Positions 1 to 10,853 are shown, numbered from the stretch's first letter. The stretch: DNA of 64,000 bases from Coffea arabica (GCF_036785885.1 NC_092310.1:5146001-5210000); one strand, 5' to 3'. The notes: a model not told the origin generated them from the letters alone. Program-made: numbers and translations.

Positions 1-1
1 T

Positions 2-2680
2 GTCACATTCATTGATGATTGTACTAGAACTACTTGGTTATTTCTTATGAAAGAAAAATCAGAAGTAAGCAGTATTTTTCCAATGTTTCATAAAATGATT
101 TGTACACAATTTGGAAGTTTGATTAAAAGAGTAAGATCTGATAATGCAAGAGACTATTTTAATCAAATTCTCTCATCTTTTTTCCAAAAAGAGGGTATAA
201 TACATGAGTCATCTTGTGTAGATACACCCCAACAAAATGGGATTGCTGAACGAAAAAATAGACATTTACTCAATGTGACTCGAGCAATTTTGTTTCAACA
301 TAAAGTTCCAAAAACTTTTTGGGGGGAGGCTGTTTTAACTGCTGCACATTTGATAAATAGAGTACCTTCAAAAGTACTAAATAATCAAAGTCCCATTGCT
401 GCTCTTTCTGGTTTTTACCCTGATTTTAATGTCTCTTGCACATTGTCACCAAAGGTGTTTGGTTGTGTTGCTTTTGTACATGTTCATGCACACCAAAGAG
501 GGAAACTTGATCCAAGAGCTTTAAAATGTATTTTTGTGGGATACTCAAACACAAAGAAAGGATATAAGTGTTATCATCCTCCTTCAAAAAAATTTTTTAC
601 CTCTATGGATGTCACATTTGTTGAAAATGAACCTTACTCTCAAAGTAACAATCCTCATCCCCAGGGGGAGAGTTCTTGGGAAGATAAGGAATTTCTCCTT
701 GATTTTCAAAGTTCTACACTAAACTTAAAGTCTTTCAAGCCGGACCATACACCAAATTCTAAAGGAGAACATACTAGCAGTGAACCTGAACCTGAATTTG
801 AAGTTGAACATGCCAGTAAAGAAATTGAACCTGATCTTGGAGTTGAGGGAAAATCTGGTTTAAATCCAACTACACCACTCAAGGTCTACTCAAGGAAGAA
901 AGTTCATATTTCTGAACCTGTGCAAATCCAAGAATCTGAACCACAATCAGGTACTGAAAATTCTGTTCCTTTGTGTGTTCAATCTGACTCTGCTCCTTGT
1001 GAATTTAATGATTTAGACCTGCCTATTGCTGTTCGAAAAGGAACACGAGAATGCACTAAGCATCCAATCTCAAATTTCGTGTCTTTCCATAGATTCTCTC
1101 CACAACATAAAACTTTCCTTACCACCATCAACTCTATTTCAATTCCACAAACACTACAAGAGGCACTTAGAAATAAGAATTGGTTACATGCTATGAAAGA
1201 GGAGATGAATGCCCTAGAGAGAAATAAGACTTGGGAAATTGTAAACCTACCCAAAGGAAAGAAAACAGTGGGGTGCAAATGGGTGTTTACTTTGAAATAT
1301 AGAGCTGATGGTTCATTAGAAAGGCATAAAGCTCGGTTGGTCGCAAAAGGATATACACAGACATATGGGATAGATTACCAAAAGACCTTTGCACCCGTTG
1401 CAAAAATGAATACTGTGCGTGTTCTTTTGTCTTTAGCCGCTAACTTTGGTTGGTGTTTACAGCAATTTGATGTGAAGAATGCATTCTTACATGGGGATTT
1501 AGAAGAAGAGGTGTACATGGAACCTCCACCGGGTTTCAATGAAATTTTTTTTGAAAAGAAAGTGTGCAGGTTAAAGAAAGCTTTATATGGATTAAAACAA
1601 TCGCCAAGGGCTTGGTTCGGAAGATTTACTAAAGTGATGTTAGCAATGCAATACAAACAAAGTCAAGGAGATCATACTTTGTTCATAAAACATTCAAAAG
1701 GAGGTGTTACAGCTCTACTTGTATATGTAGATGACATCATCATCACCGGGAATGATCCAGTTGAAAGAGAAACACTCAAAAAGTGCTTAGCAAAGGAGTT
1801 TGAAATTAAAGAACTAGGGAGGCTGAAGTATTTTTTAGGCATTGAGGTGGCATACTCAAGAAAAGGCATCTTTGTTTCCCAACAAAAGTATGTCTTAGAC
1901 TTGCTTAAAGAAACAGGCAATCTTGGATGCAAGGCAGCAAGCACACCCATTGAGCCTAACTTGATATTGAATGAAGGGAAGGATGATATCACAGTAGATA
2001 AGGGAAGATATCAGCGGTTGGTTGGGAAACTGATATACTTGTCCCATACAAGGCCGGACATAGCATTTGCTGTAAGTGTAGTAAGCCAATTTATGCATGA
2101 TCCAAGAGAGAAACACTTGCAGGCTGTCAATAGAATTCTATCCTACCTCAAAGGGACACCGGGTAGAGGAATTTTGTTCAAGAAAAATGAAGGATTGCTC
2201 ATAGAGGCTTATACTGATGCTGATTATGCAGGTTCTGTTGTAGATCGTAGATCAACTTCAGGATATTGTACATTTCTTGGTGGGAACCTAGTGACATGGA
2301 GGAGTAAGAAGCAATCGGTTGTTGCAAGATCAAGTGCTGAAGCAGAGTTTAGAGCTATGGCTCATGGAGTTTGTGAATTGCTATGGCTCAAAATAATACT
2401 TGATGATCTTAAAATCAAGAGTGAAGGACCTATGAAACTCTATTGCGACAACAAGTCTGCCATCAACATTGCACACAATCCAGTGCAACATGATCGCACA
2501 AAGCACATCGAAGTTGATAGACATTTTATTAAAGAAAAGCTGGACAGTGGCATGATTTGCACTCCATATGTAGCATCAAATAATCAATTGGCAGATGTCT
2601 TAACTAAGGGAATGCCAACTTCCAACTTTGAAGACATTACATGCAAGATGGGAATGGAAAATATCTATTCACCATCTTGA
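2..2680 (+). CDS. Ty1/copia polyprotein, 3' part (integrase, RT, RNase H)
   Basis: The reading frame is already open at the window edge, so gag, protease and the integrase start lie outside. Visible domains in order: integrase core with FIDD at the first residues, a second Asp in RVRSDNARDYF, and a Glu in the TPQQNGIAERKNR block; a variable acidic linker; copia RT with WVFTLKYRADGSLERHKARL, QFDVKNAFLHGDL and the catalytic VYVDDII near nt 1720-1742; RNase H with EAYTDADYAGS, SSAEAEFRAM and YCDNKSAI; and the terminal ADVLTKGMP block. No internal stop or frameshift is present. The stop codon lies next to the polypurine tract, which is usual for copia elements. Family assignment is certain; the lineage within copia is not resolved. 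Confidence 0.96.
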   Translation, partial: VTFIDDCTRTTWLFLMKEKSEVSSIFPMFHKMICTQFGSLIKRVRSDNARDYFNQILSSFFQKEGIIHESSCVDTPQQNGIAERKNRHLLNVTRAILFQHKVPKTFWGEAVLTAAHLINRVPSKVLNNQSPIAALSGFYPDFNVSCTLSPKVFGCVAFVHVHAHQRGKLDPRALKCIFVGYSNTKKGYKCYHPPSKKFFTSMDVTFVENEPYSQSNNPHPQGESSWEDKEFLLDFQSSTLNLKSFKPDHTPNSKGEHTSSEPEPEFEVEHASKEIEPDLGVEGKSGLNPTTPLKVYSRKKVHISEPVQIQESEPQSGTENSVPLCVQSDSAPCEFNDLDLPIAVRKGTRECTKHPISNFVSFHRFSPQHKTFLTTINSISIPQTLQEALRNKNWLHAMKEEMNALERNKTWEIVNLPKGKKTVGCKWVFTLKYRADGSLERHKARLVAKGYTQTYGIDYQKTFAPVAKMNTVRVLLSLAANFGWCLQQFDVKNAFLHGDLEEEVYMEPPPGFNEIFFEKKVCRLKKALYGLKQSPRAWFGRFTKVMLAMQYKQSQGDHTLFIKHSKGGVTALLVYVDDIIITGNDPVERETLKKCLAKEFEIKELGRLKYFLGIEVAYSRKGIFVSQQKYVLDLLKETGNLGCKAASTPIEPNLILNEGKDDITVDKGRYQRLVGKLIYLSHTRPDIAFAVSVVSQFMHDPREKHLQAVNRILSYLKGTPGRGILFKKNEGLLIEAYTDADYAGSVVDRRSTSGYCTFLGGNLVTWRSKKQSVVARSSAEAEFRAMAHGVCELLWLKIILDDLKIKSEGPMKLYCDNKSAINIAHNPVQHDRTKHIEVDRHFIKEKLDSGMICTPYVASNNQLADVLTKGMPTSNFEDITCKMGMENIYSPS

Positions 2681-2687
2681 GGGGGAG
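2677..2687 (+). other. copia polypurine tract
   Basis: TTGAGGGGGAG overlaps the polyprotein stop codon and directly precedes the TGTTG start of the 3' LTR. This is the expected plus-strand priming site. Confidence 0.85.
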
Positions 2688-2937
2688 TGTTGAAAATCTA
2701 GAATATCTTTTTCTATGTATATCCCATGATCTCTGCTATATCCCATGATTTCTGCTCTATTTTAGGATAGAATAATTTACTCCTAATGTATTTTAGGATA
2801 GAATAAATTAGCTCCTAATTTTTAGGAAATTACAGATTTCATGGAATTGACAAAAGTCCAATTCCATTTGTATAAATGTTGTACAGAGTCTAGAACAAGA
2901 GATATGACAGAACAATTCAGTTTTCTTTTTTTGTTCA
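2688..2937 (+). repeat. copia 3' LTR (end approximate)
   Basis: It starts TGTTGAAAATCTAG immediately after the polypurine tract. It contains two copies of TATCCCATGAT, two copies of TTTTAGGATAGAATA, and a TATAAAT box near 2870. The 3' boundary is uncertain: CA dinucleotides that could end the LTR occur at 2919 and 2937. The 5' LTR is outside the window, so neither the second LTR nor a target duplication can be used to fix the end. Confidence 0.7.
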
Positions 2938-3048
2938 CCCTGATATCTGATGGTATTAGGAATACCTAAGGAAGAACCTATAGATAATCTGCCAGTTGAA
3001 TTTCTTAACGATCTTTTGCAGGAACAAAACACAAGATCACCTTGTGGA

Positions 3049-6000
3049 TCATCTGATCAGAAAACTGTTCCTCAACATTGAAAAAGCTTCCTGCCATGAT
3101 GACAGGGGCAAAACCCACCAACTACCAAGAATTCCAAGAAGAGTGAGATTCTGATCACTCAATTCAACCCTAGCCAAACACAGAAACATGTAGTCTTCAA
3201 CTTCGACCTTCTTCGCATAACATGGCTGCAGAGCAACAGACAAAATTAGAAGGATTAAAACCATAAACTTGACACAAGACTTTGTCGAAATCACAAGTGA
3301 ATGAAATTTTGTGAAGCAGAAAAATCTAGCTCTTATAAATGCTTCCAAATTGTCCATTAACTTCCTTGAAGTACAGTCACTTGAACTTTCCCAAAGGGTT
3401 ATTTACTTGAGAAAGTCTCAATACAATACAAGCATGACAAACAAGAAGAAGGCAGTTTCGTGTTGTCTCTGTTATTTGTTTCTCCCATAAAAAAGGAACC
3501 TAGCCCAACATAAGTTCTTTAATACATATCTTCTCATCCAATTAAGTTTTTTATCTTCAAAACCTTACATGCCTCATGATAAAGATTAAGTACACATGAC
3601 ACTCATATGAGAGATACTTGTAAATATACCAAAACCTCATTTATGACCATCAACACAAAGCACTGAATAGGACGAAATCCAAACTAACACTTCAAGAACA
3701 TGTTAAACATGGACAACATGGGTGAATGAAACTAATAAAGCATCGCTCCTGATGGCTCTGACACTTCACATATATAAACCAGTGAATCTCCAATATTGCA
3801 TATAAAATTATTTGATAACATAACTAAAGTAGGGGTTTCAATTATTCAACAGGAGGAATAAACTGACCATAATTTTGTAGATGAAGGGGTGTTGGCGTAT
3901 AGCTTGATGTCGTAACTGAGATTGATAAAGGTAAGTCAATATACAAATCCATAATGTAAAAGATAAAATATAGATATTAACAGCAAGCTTCAAAGTCATA
4001 TATAGGCTTTTCAGAGACTGACAAATTGTCTTTGAATGGCTTCTCGAACCTTTGCAGATTAAAATCACCAAATTTTGGTTCCAATGCCAGTAAGATACAA
4101 TCAATTGAGGTCTAAAGCTGTATACCTCAAAACTTCCTTTCATTTTGTGCTGTTGCCTATCCAAATACAGGTGGCTAGTGTGCAATTTCATTTTTGTCAT
4201 TTAATTCAAAAGTACTTCCCCAATACAAAATCTTAAAATCAATGAGTTAAAAATCTGTTTCTTTCAACTATAATAATTTTCCCTGTTCAGAATATGATTC
4301 CAGCATCAAGGATCTAGAAATAAACGTATGTTTAATTTGTTCAAGTTGAAGAGAGCTGGTTGTAACAGCATAAAAGTTGCCCAACTTCAACTGCTGTGTT
4401 AAGATCGGCTAATCATGTAACAGAACCTTACATCAAATTGGGTTCATACATCAGTTCAATCTATTATAGGTATTAAGCTACCAGCCTATTAATCTGCACA
4501 AAAGAATTTTAAACTTTTACAAGTAGTAATTGTAGCATCCATCCCCAAGTGAATGAATTAGAGGGTTATAGATATTGTAACCACAGAATAGGAAGGGGGA
4601 CAGCTTTTAACTTCAACCCAACATGAAAAATGAAAGAATCCTATCTAAAACAGATTAAGAAAGATTATGTGCAAACCTGTTCGACAAAAAGATAAACAGA
4701 GAAAGGGCTAGGCTTTGTAGTATACAGAATAAGAGTGACTTTTGCAGCAATTACACCAGGATGGCCCCAGTTCATCAAAACAGTTAATAAGAAGAAAACA
4801 GGCACCATCAGTCTTCTTAGAATGGTCAATAAAGCGCGACGATCTTCGTCAGAATCTGAAGAATCTAACCTGTCAAACTCATGATCATCCACTGAAAACT
4901 CAAAACCTGAATTGGATTGCAGTATTACGAACTTTTTCGACTAAGAAAATGGTAAATAAGATCCTTCAGCATCTGCTACTTGCTAAATTTGAAATAAACA
5001 ACCGGTTGAATTTTACAGTATTTTGTTTTCACTTTTAGGAAATATGGTTCTCACCATCTGTACAATACGCAATGCGTGGCCAAATGCTGATTGATCCAAC
5101 TACCAGTGACAATCCAAAGATAGTACGCACAGTAAATTTACCCCCTGAAAAGAAGCAAGAAGGAAATTAAACTTTTGGGAAACACATATACTTGACATAA
5201 AGAGGAGGCAGTTCACTTGATCAATAAACTCAAGCACAAAATTTACATACCAAAGCTAGAAATAATAATAGTAATACAGACTACAAGAAAGTCATGTTGC
5301 TCTGACATTTTTGTTGTGAAATTTAATACTTTGGTTGAAAATTACCATGTCACTCGCTATCACACAGAATGCTCAGATTGTGCCCATCTTCTCAAATCCA
5401 GTAAAAATCAAAAGAGATAAATTACAGACATTTTAGCAGGTAACAAGTTTGCCTTGATTGCTCACCAACATCATACCATCGGTATTGTACTATGCTAATT
5501 CTTGTCTAATATTTGTTGAGAGAGGACAGAAAGTCTAAAAACATGTGCAACCTAACACAATATTCTGACTTAACCACGTGCAAATGCTCCAACAAATGAA
5601 GCTCAAAGAACCACTTATATACTGGGAAAATCTAAGTGATACTTCTTGCCAATTCAAAATTTTTGAATTTTGAGACGAAAAAGATACATACTTGAAGAAT
5701 CACAATATTTCCAGACCAACAGTATATATTGACGTCGTATTAACTTCTCTTTAGTCCCCTTATCCTTATACACGACCAAACGTAATCATTCCAAAAAGAC
5801 TGGTTTACATTGCAATGTAGTAGAGCTAAACATGAGAAGATAGAGAACAATATGCTCATATGTCCCAGAAGGGAACCTTTTAATGAACAATAATGCCGAA
5901 ATGACAAGGGCAAGACTCCCCCTCCTGGGCAACTCGCTTGGTCACGTCCGCTCCTTAGGGTACGTTGTCCAGCACCCCCACAAGGGTTCGAGTCTTAGGG

Positions 6001-6664
6001 TTTACGTGCCCGGGGGATGGGGCCTCTCCTCTCAGGCCGCAGGGGATTAGTCGGGCCAAAGGCCCGAATACCCCCTGCGTCCGGAAAAAAAAAAGACAAG
6101 GGCAAGACTCAAATATGGTGACAACATATATCACTTGACTATGGCATTAAAATAACTTCACAAGGTTCTTTCAGGCAAAAAACCAAACAGATAGCGTGCG
6201 TACATTATCAAAATGCATATTTAACAACCCCAAAATGCTAGAAAAACATAAATACAAGCCATAAATTCGGACCTGTATTACAGTAATTCCCGAAATTATG
6301 CTTATATTTCCGAAAAATCAAATTCCAGTAAGGACTGGGCACAGTCCTATGCACCTTGGCTTTGATAGCATTCAACCATTTCTGTAAATTTCCATGATCC
6401 CCACGCATTACCGCTGTCAAGAACACAACAAAAAAATCAAAATAAAAAATAAACCCGTTAAAAAGTTATTGAAGCCCTTTGTCATACTCTACATTACCAC
6501 ACCAAAAAATTTAAAAAAAAAATAAAATTCTTGAATTTATGAACAGGGTTTTGTTCTGCAAACTTACCCGGGAAGTTGGCATGGTAGAGGTACGAGTAAG
6601 GAGATTTAACGGAGGAGAGAGAACCCCTAAGAATCGGCTGCATTAGGAATCTTGCTGTATACAT
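3049..6664 (-). CDS. Six-exon gene for a predicted organelle-targeted membrane protein, about 260 aa
   Basis: The gene was assembled from splice sites and frame. Exons (minus): 6664-6568, 6413-6273, 5144-5055, 4906-4677, 3915-3868 and 3225-3049. All introns are GT..AG and all joins keep frame, giving 783 nt with the stop. The N terminus MYTARFLMQPILRGSLSSVK is basic and hydroxylated with no acidic residue, which suits a mitochondrial or plastid transit peptide (inference). A hydrophobic segment lies at about residues 86-105, an acidic Ser/Asp stretch (DSSDSDED) near 120-132, and a longer hydrophobic segment at about 139-168. The C terminus has AKKVEVEDY, FLCLARVEL and GILGSWWVLPLS. It looks like a conserved plant protein, but I cannot give a function. 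Intron 2 carries a SINE. The last exon ends about 110 bp from the copia LTR. Exons 1 and 5 are the least certain. Confidence 0.8.
5903..6110 (+). mobile_element. tRNA-derived SINE with 16-bp target duplication
   Basis: The body (5919-6094) ends in a poly-A run after CTGCGTCCGG. It is flanked by perfect copies of GACAAGGGCAAGACTC at 5903-5918 and 6095-6110. A pol III box A-like sequence (GGGCAACTCGCTTGG) and a box B-like GGGTTCGAGTCTT are present. The body is GC-rich, unlike its surroundings. It sits in intron 2 of the six-exon gene, antisense to it. Confidence 0.93.
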
Positions 6665-7042
6665 TTCTGCTTCTGCCTAGTTAACCAGTAATATCAATCC
6701 TAGTGCAAGAATTTCGATTCTTCGGCCAGTCTCCGCCGTGGACAGAGAGCTTTTCCTGCGCCGCCGGCGGCTCAACTTATTTGCCGCTTAAAAGGATTAT
6801 TTCATTTCGGGATTTTTTTGTTTAATTTTATTTGCTGTGGTTTTTTGGCCTACCTCAAGCAGACTTGGGGAGTCTGTGCTTCTTGTAACTTTCCTCAACC
6901 CAAATGATGAAGGCGTGGGCATAGGTCCACGTATTGGAGCAGCATCTTTGGAAGGCGTGCTTACATTTGACCAGTAGTTCTTGGAGGCGGCGCACTTGCC
7001 AGTGTAATCACTTACGCCTTTGTGTTGTGCCACCTTCGAAGT

Positions 7043-7120
7043 GGAGGGCTTCCTTATTATAAGAAATAAAATTTCTATTATTTCCGGAAAAAAAAAAAAA
7101 AAGAAGAAGAGGAGGGCTTC
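7043..7120 (+). mobile_element. 58-bp 3'-truncated retroposon scrap with poly-A
   Basis: Perfect 10-bp repeats GGAGGGCTTC at 7043-7052 and 7111-7120 flank an insert ending in TTATTTCCGG plus poly-A. The duplicated arm B (about 42500-42510) has no such insert. It is likely a truncated SINE or LINE end. Confidence 0.7.
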
Positions 7121-7134
7121 GATGGAAATTGAAT

Positions 7135-7414
7135 GGGAAAAATCCATTTTTCATCCTCAAACTTTGTGACTAAGACACATTTGGTCCCCAAACTTTTTGA
7201 CCAGACACATTAAGTACATGTATTAACTATTTTTTGCCACATTTAGTCAAAAAACGGAAAAATTTTCAATTTGGACGGTGAAACCCACGTGGCCGTTAAC
7301 TTATGCATCGGGAATCAATGCAAGTCAGACTAAAGTCCACACATTCTCTCTCTAATGCAAGTCGACACAAAATGTTGACTAAAAGTACACTCAAAGTCTA
7401 AGGGTGGAGCTCCT
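7135..7414 (+). repeat. Left TIR of the Mutator-like element
   Basis: It is the inverse of 8707-8986. It ends in the short palindrome GGAGCTCC shared by both TIR inner edges. Confidence 0.92.
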
Positions 7415-7583
7415 TTTCCTCTCCAAGTTTATCTCTTTCCCACCGAGCTTGTGGAGTGAAAAGCTGCGTGAGATTAGCAGAGGTAGGGGAGTGATTCAAC
7501 GAAGCTTTTCTAATCCAGTAGAATGGAGTGATCCACCATATCAAGCAACTCCTTTTCATCTTCAATTCGTACTTGTCAGCAAA

Positions 7584-8090
7584 ATGAGGTCACGAAGCTC
7601 AGAATCGTCAATTTCGTCAAATCGCAGTACCCATGTGTGTGGGTGTGGATTAAAACCCAAATTGGCAACTTCTTGGCGGGATGATAATCCTGGAAGAAGA
7701 TTCTACGGTTGTCCAAGATGGCCGGTAAGCGTAGTCTAATTTTTTGTATGTAAAGTCTAGAAATGCCCTTATCCTGTGTGCGTGTGTTTCTTTGCTCTGT
7801 TGAAAGTGTAGAAATGCCCTTACTGTAACAATATGTTGTATTTGCAGAGGCCAGATAGGTGCAAATATTTTGAATGGCTTGATGAACCAATCTGTGCAAG
7901 AGGAAGGAGCATAATACCAGGTTTGCTGAGAAGGATAAATAAGATGGAGGAAACAATTGAAAAAGGCCGAAGAAGGGAAAAAATTATGATTTGTATTATC
8001 TTGATGTTGGCCATGCTACTTATGATCTCTGTTGCTGGGAAAAATAGGGGACATGCAAGAGAAGGAAAATTGGTACTAAGCTTGGAATGA
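7584..8090 (+). CDS. Small GRF-type zinc-finger protein with C-terminal membrane anchor, 127 aa
   Basis: There are two exons, 7584-7724 and 7848-8090, joined by a GTAAGC..TTTGCAG intron; the join is in frame (47 + 80 codons). The GRF zinc finger spans residues 19-57, with ligands Cys19, Cys21, Cys43 and Cys52, the signature NPGRRFYGCP, and the YFEWLDE block after the intron. The GRF family binds nucleic acid, usually single-stranded. Residues about 77-92 are charged and probably helical, and residues 93-110 form a hydrophobic segment. This architecture (short GRF finger plus helix plus TM) recurs in many small plant proteins. The ATG at 7584 lies inside the transposon, beyond the left TIR. 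The frame is open and the splice sites intact, so it could be expressed; whether it is a captured host gene or an element-borne passenger is not decidable here. Confidence 0.78.
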
Positions 8091-8127
8091 GTTACCGAAT
8101 CTGGGGGTGATAACTGTGGTTCGTTCC

Positions 8128-8290
8128 TTTCATGGGGCAGAACTTTGACTGAATTTGTAAATGTAGAAATAGGATGCTTTCATGGGGCATGCCTTTCCTA
8201 AAATCTGCACTATCATATGTTTCATGGGGCATGCTTTGTAAACGTAGAAATAGCATGCTTTCATGGGGCAGAACTTTGACTGAAGTTGTA
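8128..8290 (+). repeat. Short repeats in the 3' region of the GRF gene
   Basis: TTTCATGGGGCA occurs four times within 163 bp, with partial repeats of AACTTTGACTGAA and GTAGAAATAG between them. This looks like local duplication in the 3' untranslated region of the carried gene. Confidence 0.8.
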
Positions 8291-8706
8291 ATAAAATCTG
8301 CAATCCCATCTGTTTAGTATATATTCTTTATTTCATGCTTTTCCTATTATTAATTGCGTGAAATGGTTGTTGTGCATCTTCATATATGAGATTGTGTGAT
8401 ATGAAGATTGTGTTATCTCCTCAGTGCTTTTTCTACTTAATGGTGTAGGAAAAGAATGAGTTTTTGTTTTCTTTTTTTTTTTTACTTGTTCATTCCAAAA
8501 CTTTGTCTCATAATCAACTTGAAACGTAATTTTTGAGGGATATCAGTCCATGAACATGAACCTTTAGAAACAATAAATATAGTGATCACAAGAACTACCA
8601 AAAAGAGAGCTACATGAGATCAATAAACAAAAAGATGTAAGAATTACCCTGTGAAGAGCTCATTGTAAAAAAAAAAAAAAACTGCAGACCTCAGAACTCA
8701 TCATTT

Positions 8707-8986
8707 AGGAGCTCCACCCTTAGACTTTGAGTGTACTTTTAGTCAACATTTTGTGTCGACTTGCATTAGAGAGAGAATGTGTGGACTTTAGTCTGACTTG
8801 CATTGATTCCCGATGCATAAGTTAACGGCCACGTGGGTTTCACCGTCCAAATTGAAAATTTTCCCGTTTTTTGACTAAATGTGGCAAAAAATAGTTAATA
8901 CATATACTCAATGTGTCTGGTCAAAAAGTTTGGGGACCAAATGTGTCTTAGTCACAAAGTTTGAGGATGAAAAATGGATTTTTCCC
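8707..8986 (-). repeat. Right TIR of the Mutator-like element
   Basis: It is the inverse of 7135-7414. Its outer end, TTTTTCCC, abuts the target duplication at 8987. Confidence 0.92.
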
Positions 8987-9337
8987 GAAATTGAATTGTT
9001 AATGAATTTCGTTCCATTTTAACACATCATCGTAAACTTATTGCTTCAAAAATTAAAAAGGAAAAAAAAAAAAGAAGAAAAAGAAGAAATCTGTCTAGGG
9101 TGAATTGAAAGCAATTTTATGCTGGACACTCTTTTTGGTGCATTTATGGAACGAGGTGGATTCTAAGTGCATTTAATTTTTGATTTATGGGAATGGGCCA
9201 GGACAATTCAAGCTTGACCTGCTCGGCATGAGAAAAAATCCAATAAACCTAATCTTTTATTTTAGAGTCAAATTAAATGTAAGCCGAATTTGAGCCTCAT
9301 TGGGCTCAAACTATATATAAAATTGGCCTTTTAATCT

Positions 9338-9363
9338 ATATATATATATATATATATATATAA
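9338..9363. repeat. (TA)n microsatellite
   Basis: A short run of alternating T and A in AT-rich noncoding DNA. Confidence 0.9.
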
Positions 9364-10049
9364 TTATATATCTAAATATATAATACTAATACTTGTGAGT
9401 CATGCGTTAAAATATATTAATATATATAAGAAATATTAAATATACAAAATTATGTCAAGAAATTCAGAAGAACAAATCTTAATTTGAGCAAATTGAGGAC
9501 TTTTGGAGATGTATTAAATGTTAATCATGTTTTATTTTTATTTATCATGTACTTTGAACTAATTGAACATATTATTGTTGAAAAATTTTTGATTTATATA
9601 CTTGTTAATAAATTGTTACTGGTTCATGTATAGTTTCAATGTTATGATTCTGTAGATGTTAAATTAGTTTTAGAACTTAATAATTATAGTAATTATATTA
9701 AGAAAATTAAATAGCAATAAGTGAACTTGGACTAAGTTAATCCGTCATGGTTTGCCGACACAAATTTTGTTTCTTGTTAATAAGACTAATTTAGGCCTGG
9801 TTTTGCGCGTTGGGCCATTGCAGTACAATGAAACACCTCAACGAGCATTGCCAAATGCCAATGCCAGCAAAGAATGGATTAGAGGCCTCTCCAATAGCGA
9901 TAATGTTATAGTTTCACGTGTCTACCAAAATAGCAAATATCCTTATACTATAATATTAAGCTAGTTTTATTTTAAATTTTTCTTTAAATTTTGACCACCT
10001 TCTTGTGGGCAAGATAATCTTTTAGATAAGAGTCAATACAAATGTAAAA

Positions 10050-10352
10050 TTAAGCGTGCGTTTGATAAAGGTGAAGCTTGAAAACTGAAATCTGAAATTT
10101 GAATTCATTAAAATATTGAATTGTTAAGTATTAAATCTAATAGATTTGAGTATATATCACATTCAGTGATAAGTGAATAACTTATCACTTAATTTTGAGA
10201 TCAAATTTTGTTTTCGAAAATTCAGTGCAACTTAATTAATTTAAATGTTTAATTTTTTATTATTAAAGGTGTCTGACCATATCAAATTCGAAATCCATTA
10301 AATTTAAGTGCTGAACTGACCTGAGTACGAGTTATCAAACAAGACCTAAGTA
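10050..10352. mobile_element. Candidate MITE with GTTTGATAA termini
   Basis: AAGCGTGCGTTTGATAA near 10051 is mirrored by TTATCAAACAAGACCTAAG near 10334. Arm B lacks the stretch: its sequence runs from GATAATCTTTATAGATTAGG straight to the GAGTATGGGTGCAATTACTC block near 43221. That supports an insertion of about 300 bp. The target duplication is unclear. Confidence 0.5.
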
Positions 10353-10596
10353 CGAGTATAATTACTCTTTTGTTCTTATTTAGTGTGAATTGGTCTTTTC
10401 TTCACGTAGGATGATATCAATTGTTCTTAGGCTATTGTCTTAACTGTTCCAAGTGTCAAGTGTCTAGTAGAAAAATAGTACAAAATTGATTAAATTGCTT
10501 TCCCTGTTGATAAAAACATCTTTTCAAAAAGCGACAATCCTTTCAAGGTGGACGGAGTAATATATTACTTTTATTATTGTATAGTCTAATAAAGTG

Positions 10597-10597
10597 A

Positions 10598-10666
<69 letters not shown>

Positions 10667-10675
10667 GCGCGCGCA
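10597..10675. repeat. Long (AT)n microsatellite ending in (CG)n
   Basis: About 65 bp of uninterrupted AT is followed by ACACGCGCGCGC. Arm B has only a few dinucleotides at the same place (near 44210). Confidence 0.95.
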
Positions 10676-10757
10676 CTTGGTTAATGTATTGAATTAAAAA
10701 TTAAATTCCTTCTATAAAAAAAGTAAAATAAAGTATTAAGTATTTTGATCCATCATT

Positions 10758-10853
10758 GATCAATTGAGAAAGTGGAAAAGATTATAAGTAGGAGGTTTTG
10801 AATTTAAAGTCTCCCACTTACAAAAAAAAAAAAAAAAAAAAAAAGAAGATCAA
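10758..10853 (+). mobile_element. Short SINE, confirmed by empty site in arm B
   Basis: An 84-bp insert (10764-10847) ends in a long poly-A run and is flanked by GATCAA at both sides. It has a degraded box B-like GTTTTGAATTTAAAGTC and the CTCCCACTTACA ending typical of the other short SINEs here. Arm B reads uninterrupted as CATTGATCAAATTTAAAAAT near 44287. Confidence 0.8.

Larger units (their letters stand above)
7125..8996. mobile_element. Mutator-like element of Pack-MULE type with 280-bp TIRs
   Basis: The element proper spans 7135-8986 (1852 bp). Its TIRs, 7135-7414 and 8707-8986, begin GGGAAAAATCCATTTTTCAT and differ at only three positions that I can see. A perfect 10-bp target duplication, GAAATTGAAT, lies at 7125-7134 and 8987-8996. 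Long TIRs with an 8-11 bp duplication are typical of Mutator-like elements. The interior has no transposase and instead holds an intron-containing GRF zinc-finger gene. Arm B keeps the unoccupied site as a single AAATTGAAT near 42523, confirming the insertion. Confidence 0.92.

Noticed and set aside
2938..3080. Plus-strand open frame starting near 2955, and a TGGTATTAGG string resembling a primer-binding site just after the copia LTR
   Set aside because: The string matches the tRNA-Met site at only about 8 of 12 positions and no gag follows. The frame overlaps the last exon of the minus-strand gene and resembles no family.
6797..7147. 116-codon minus frame upstream of the six-exon gene
   Set aside because: It runs through poly-T and the retroposon scrap into the transposon TIR; the matching region of arm B does not keep it open.
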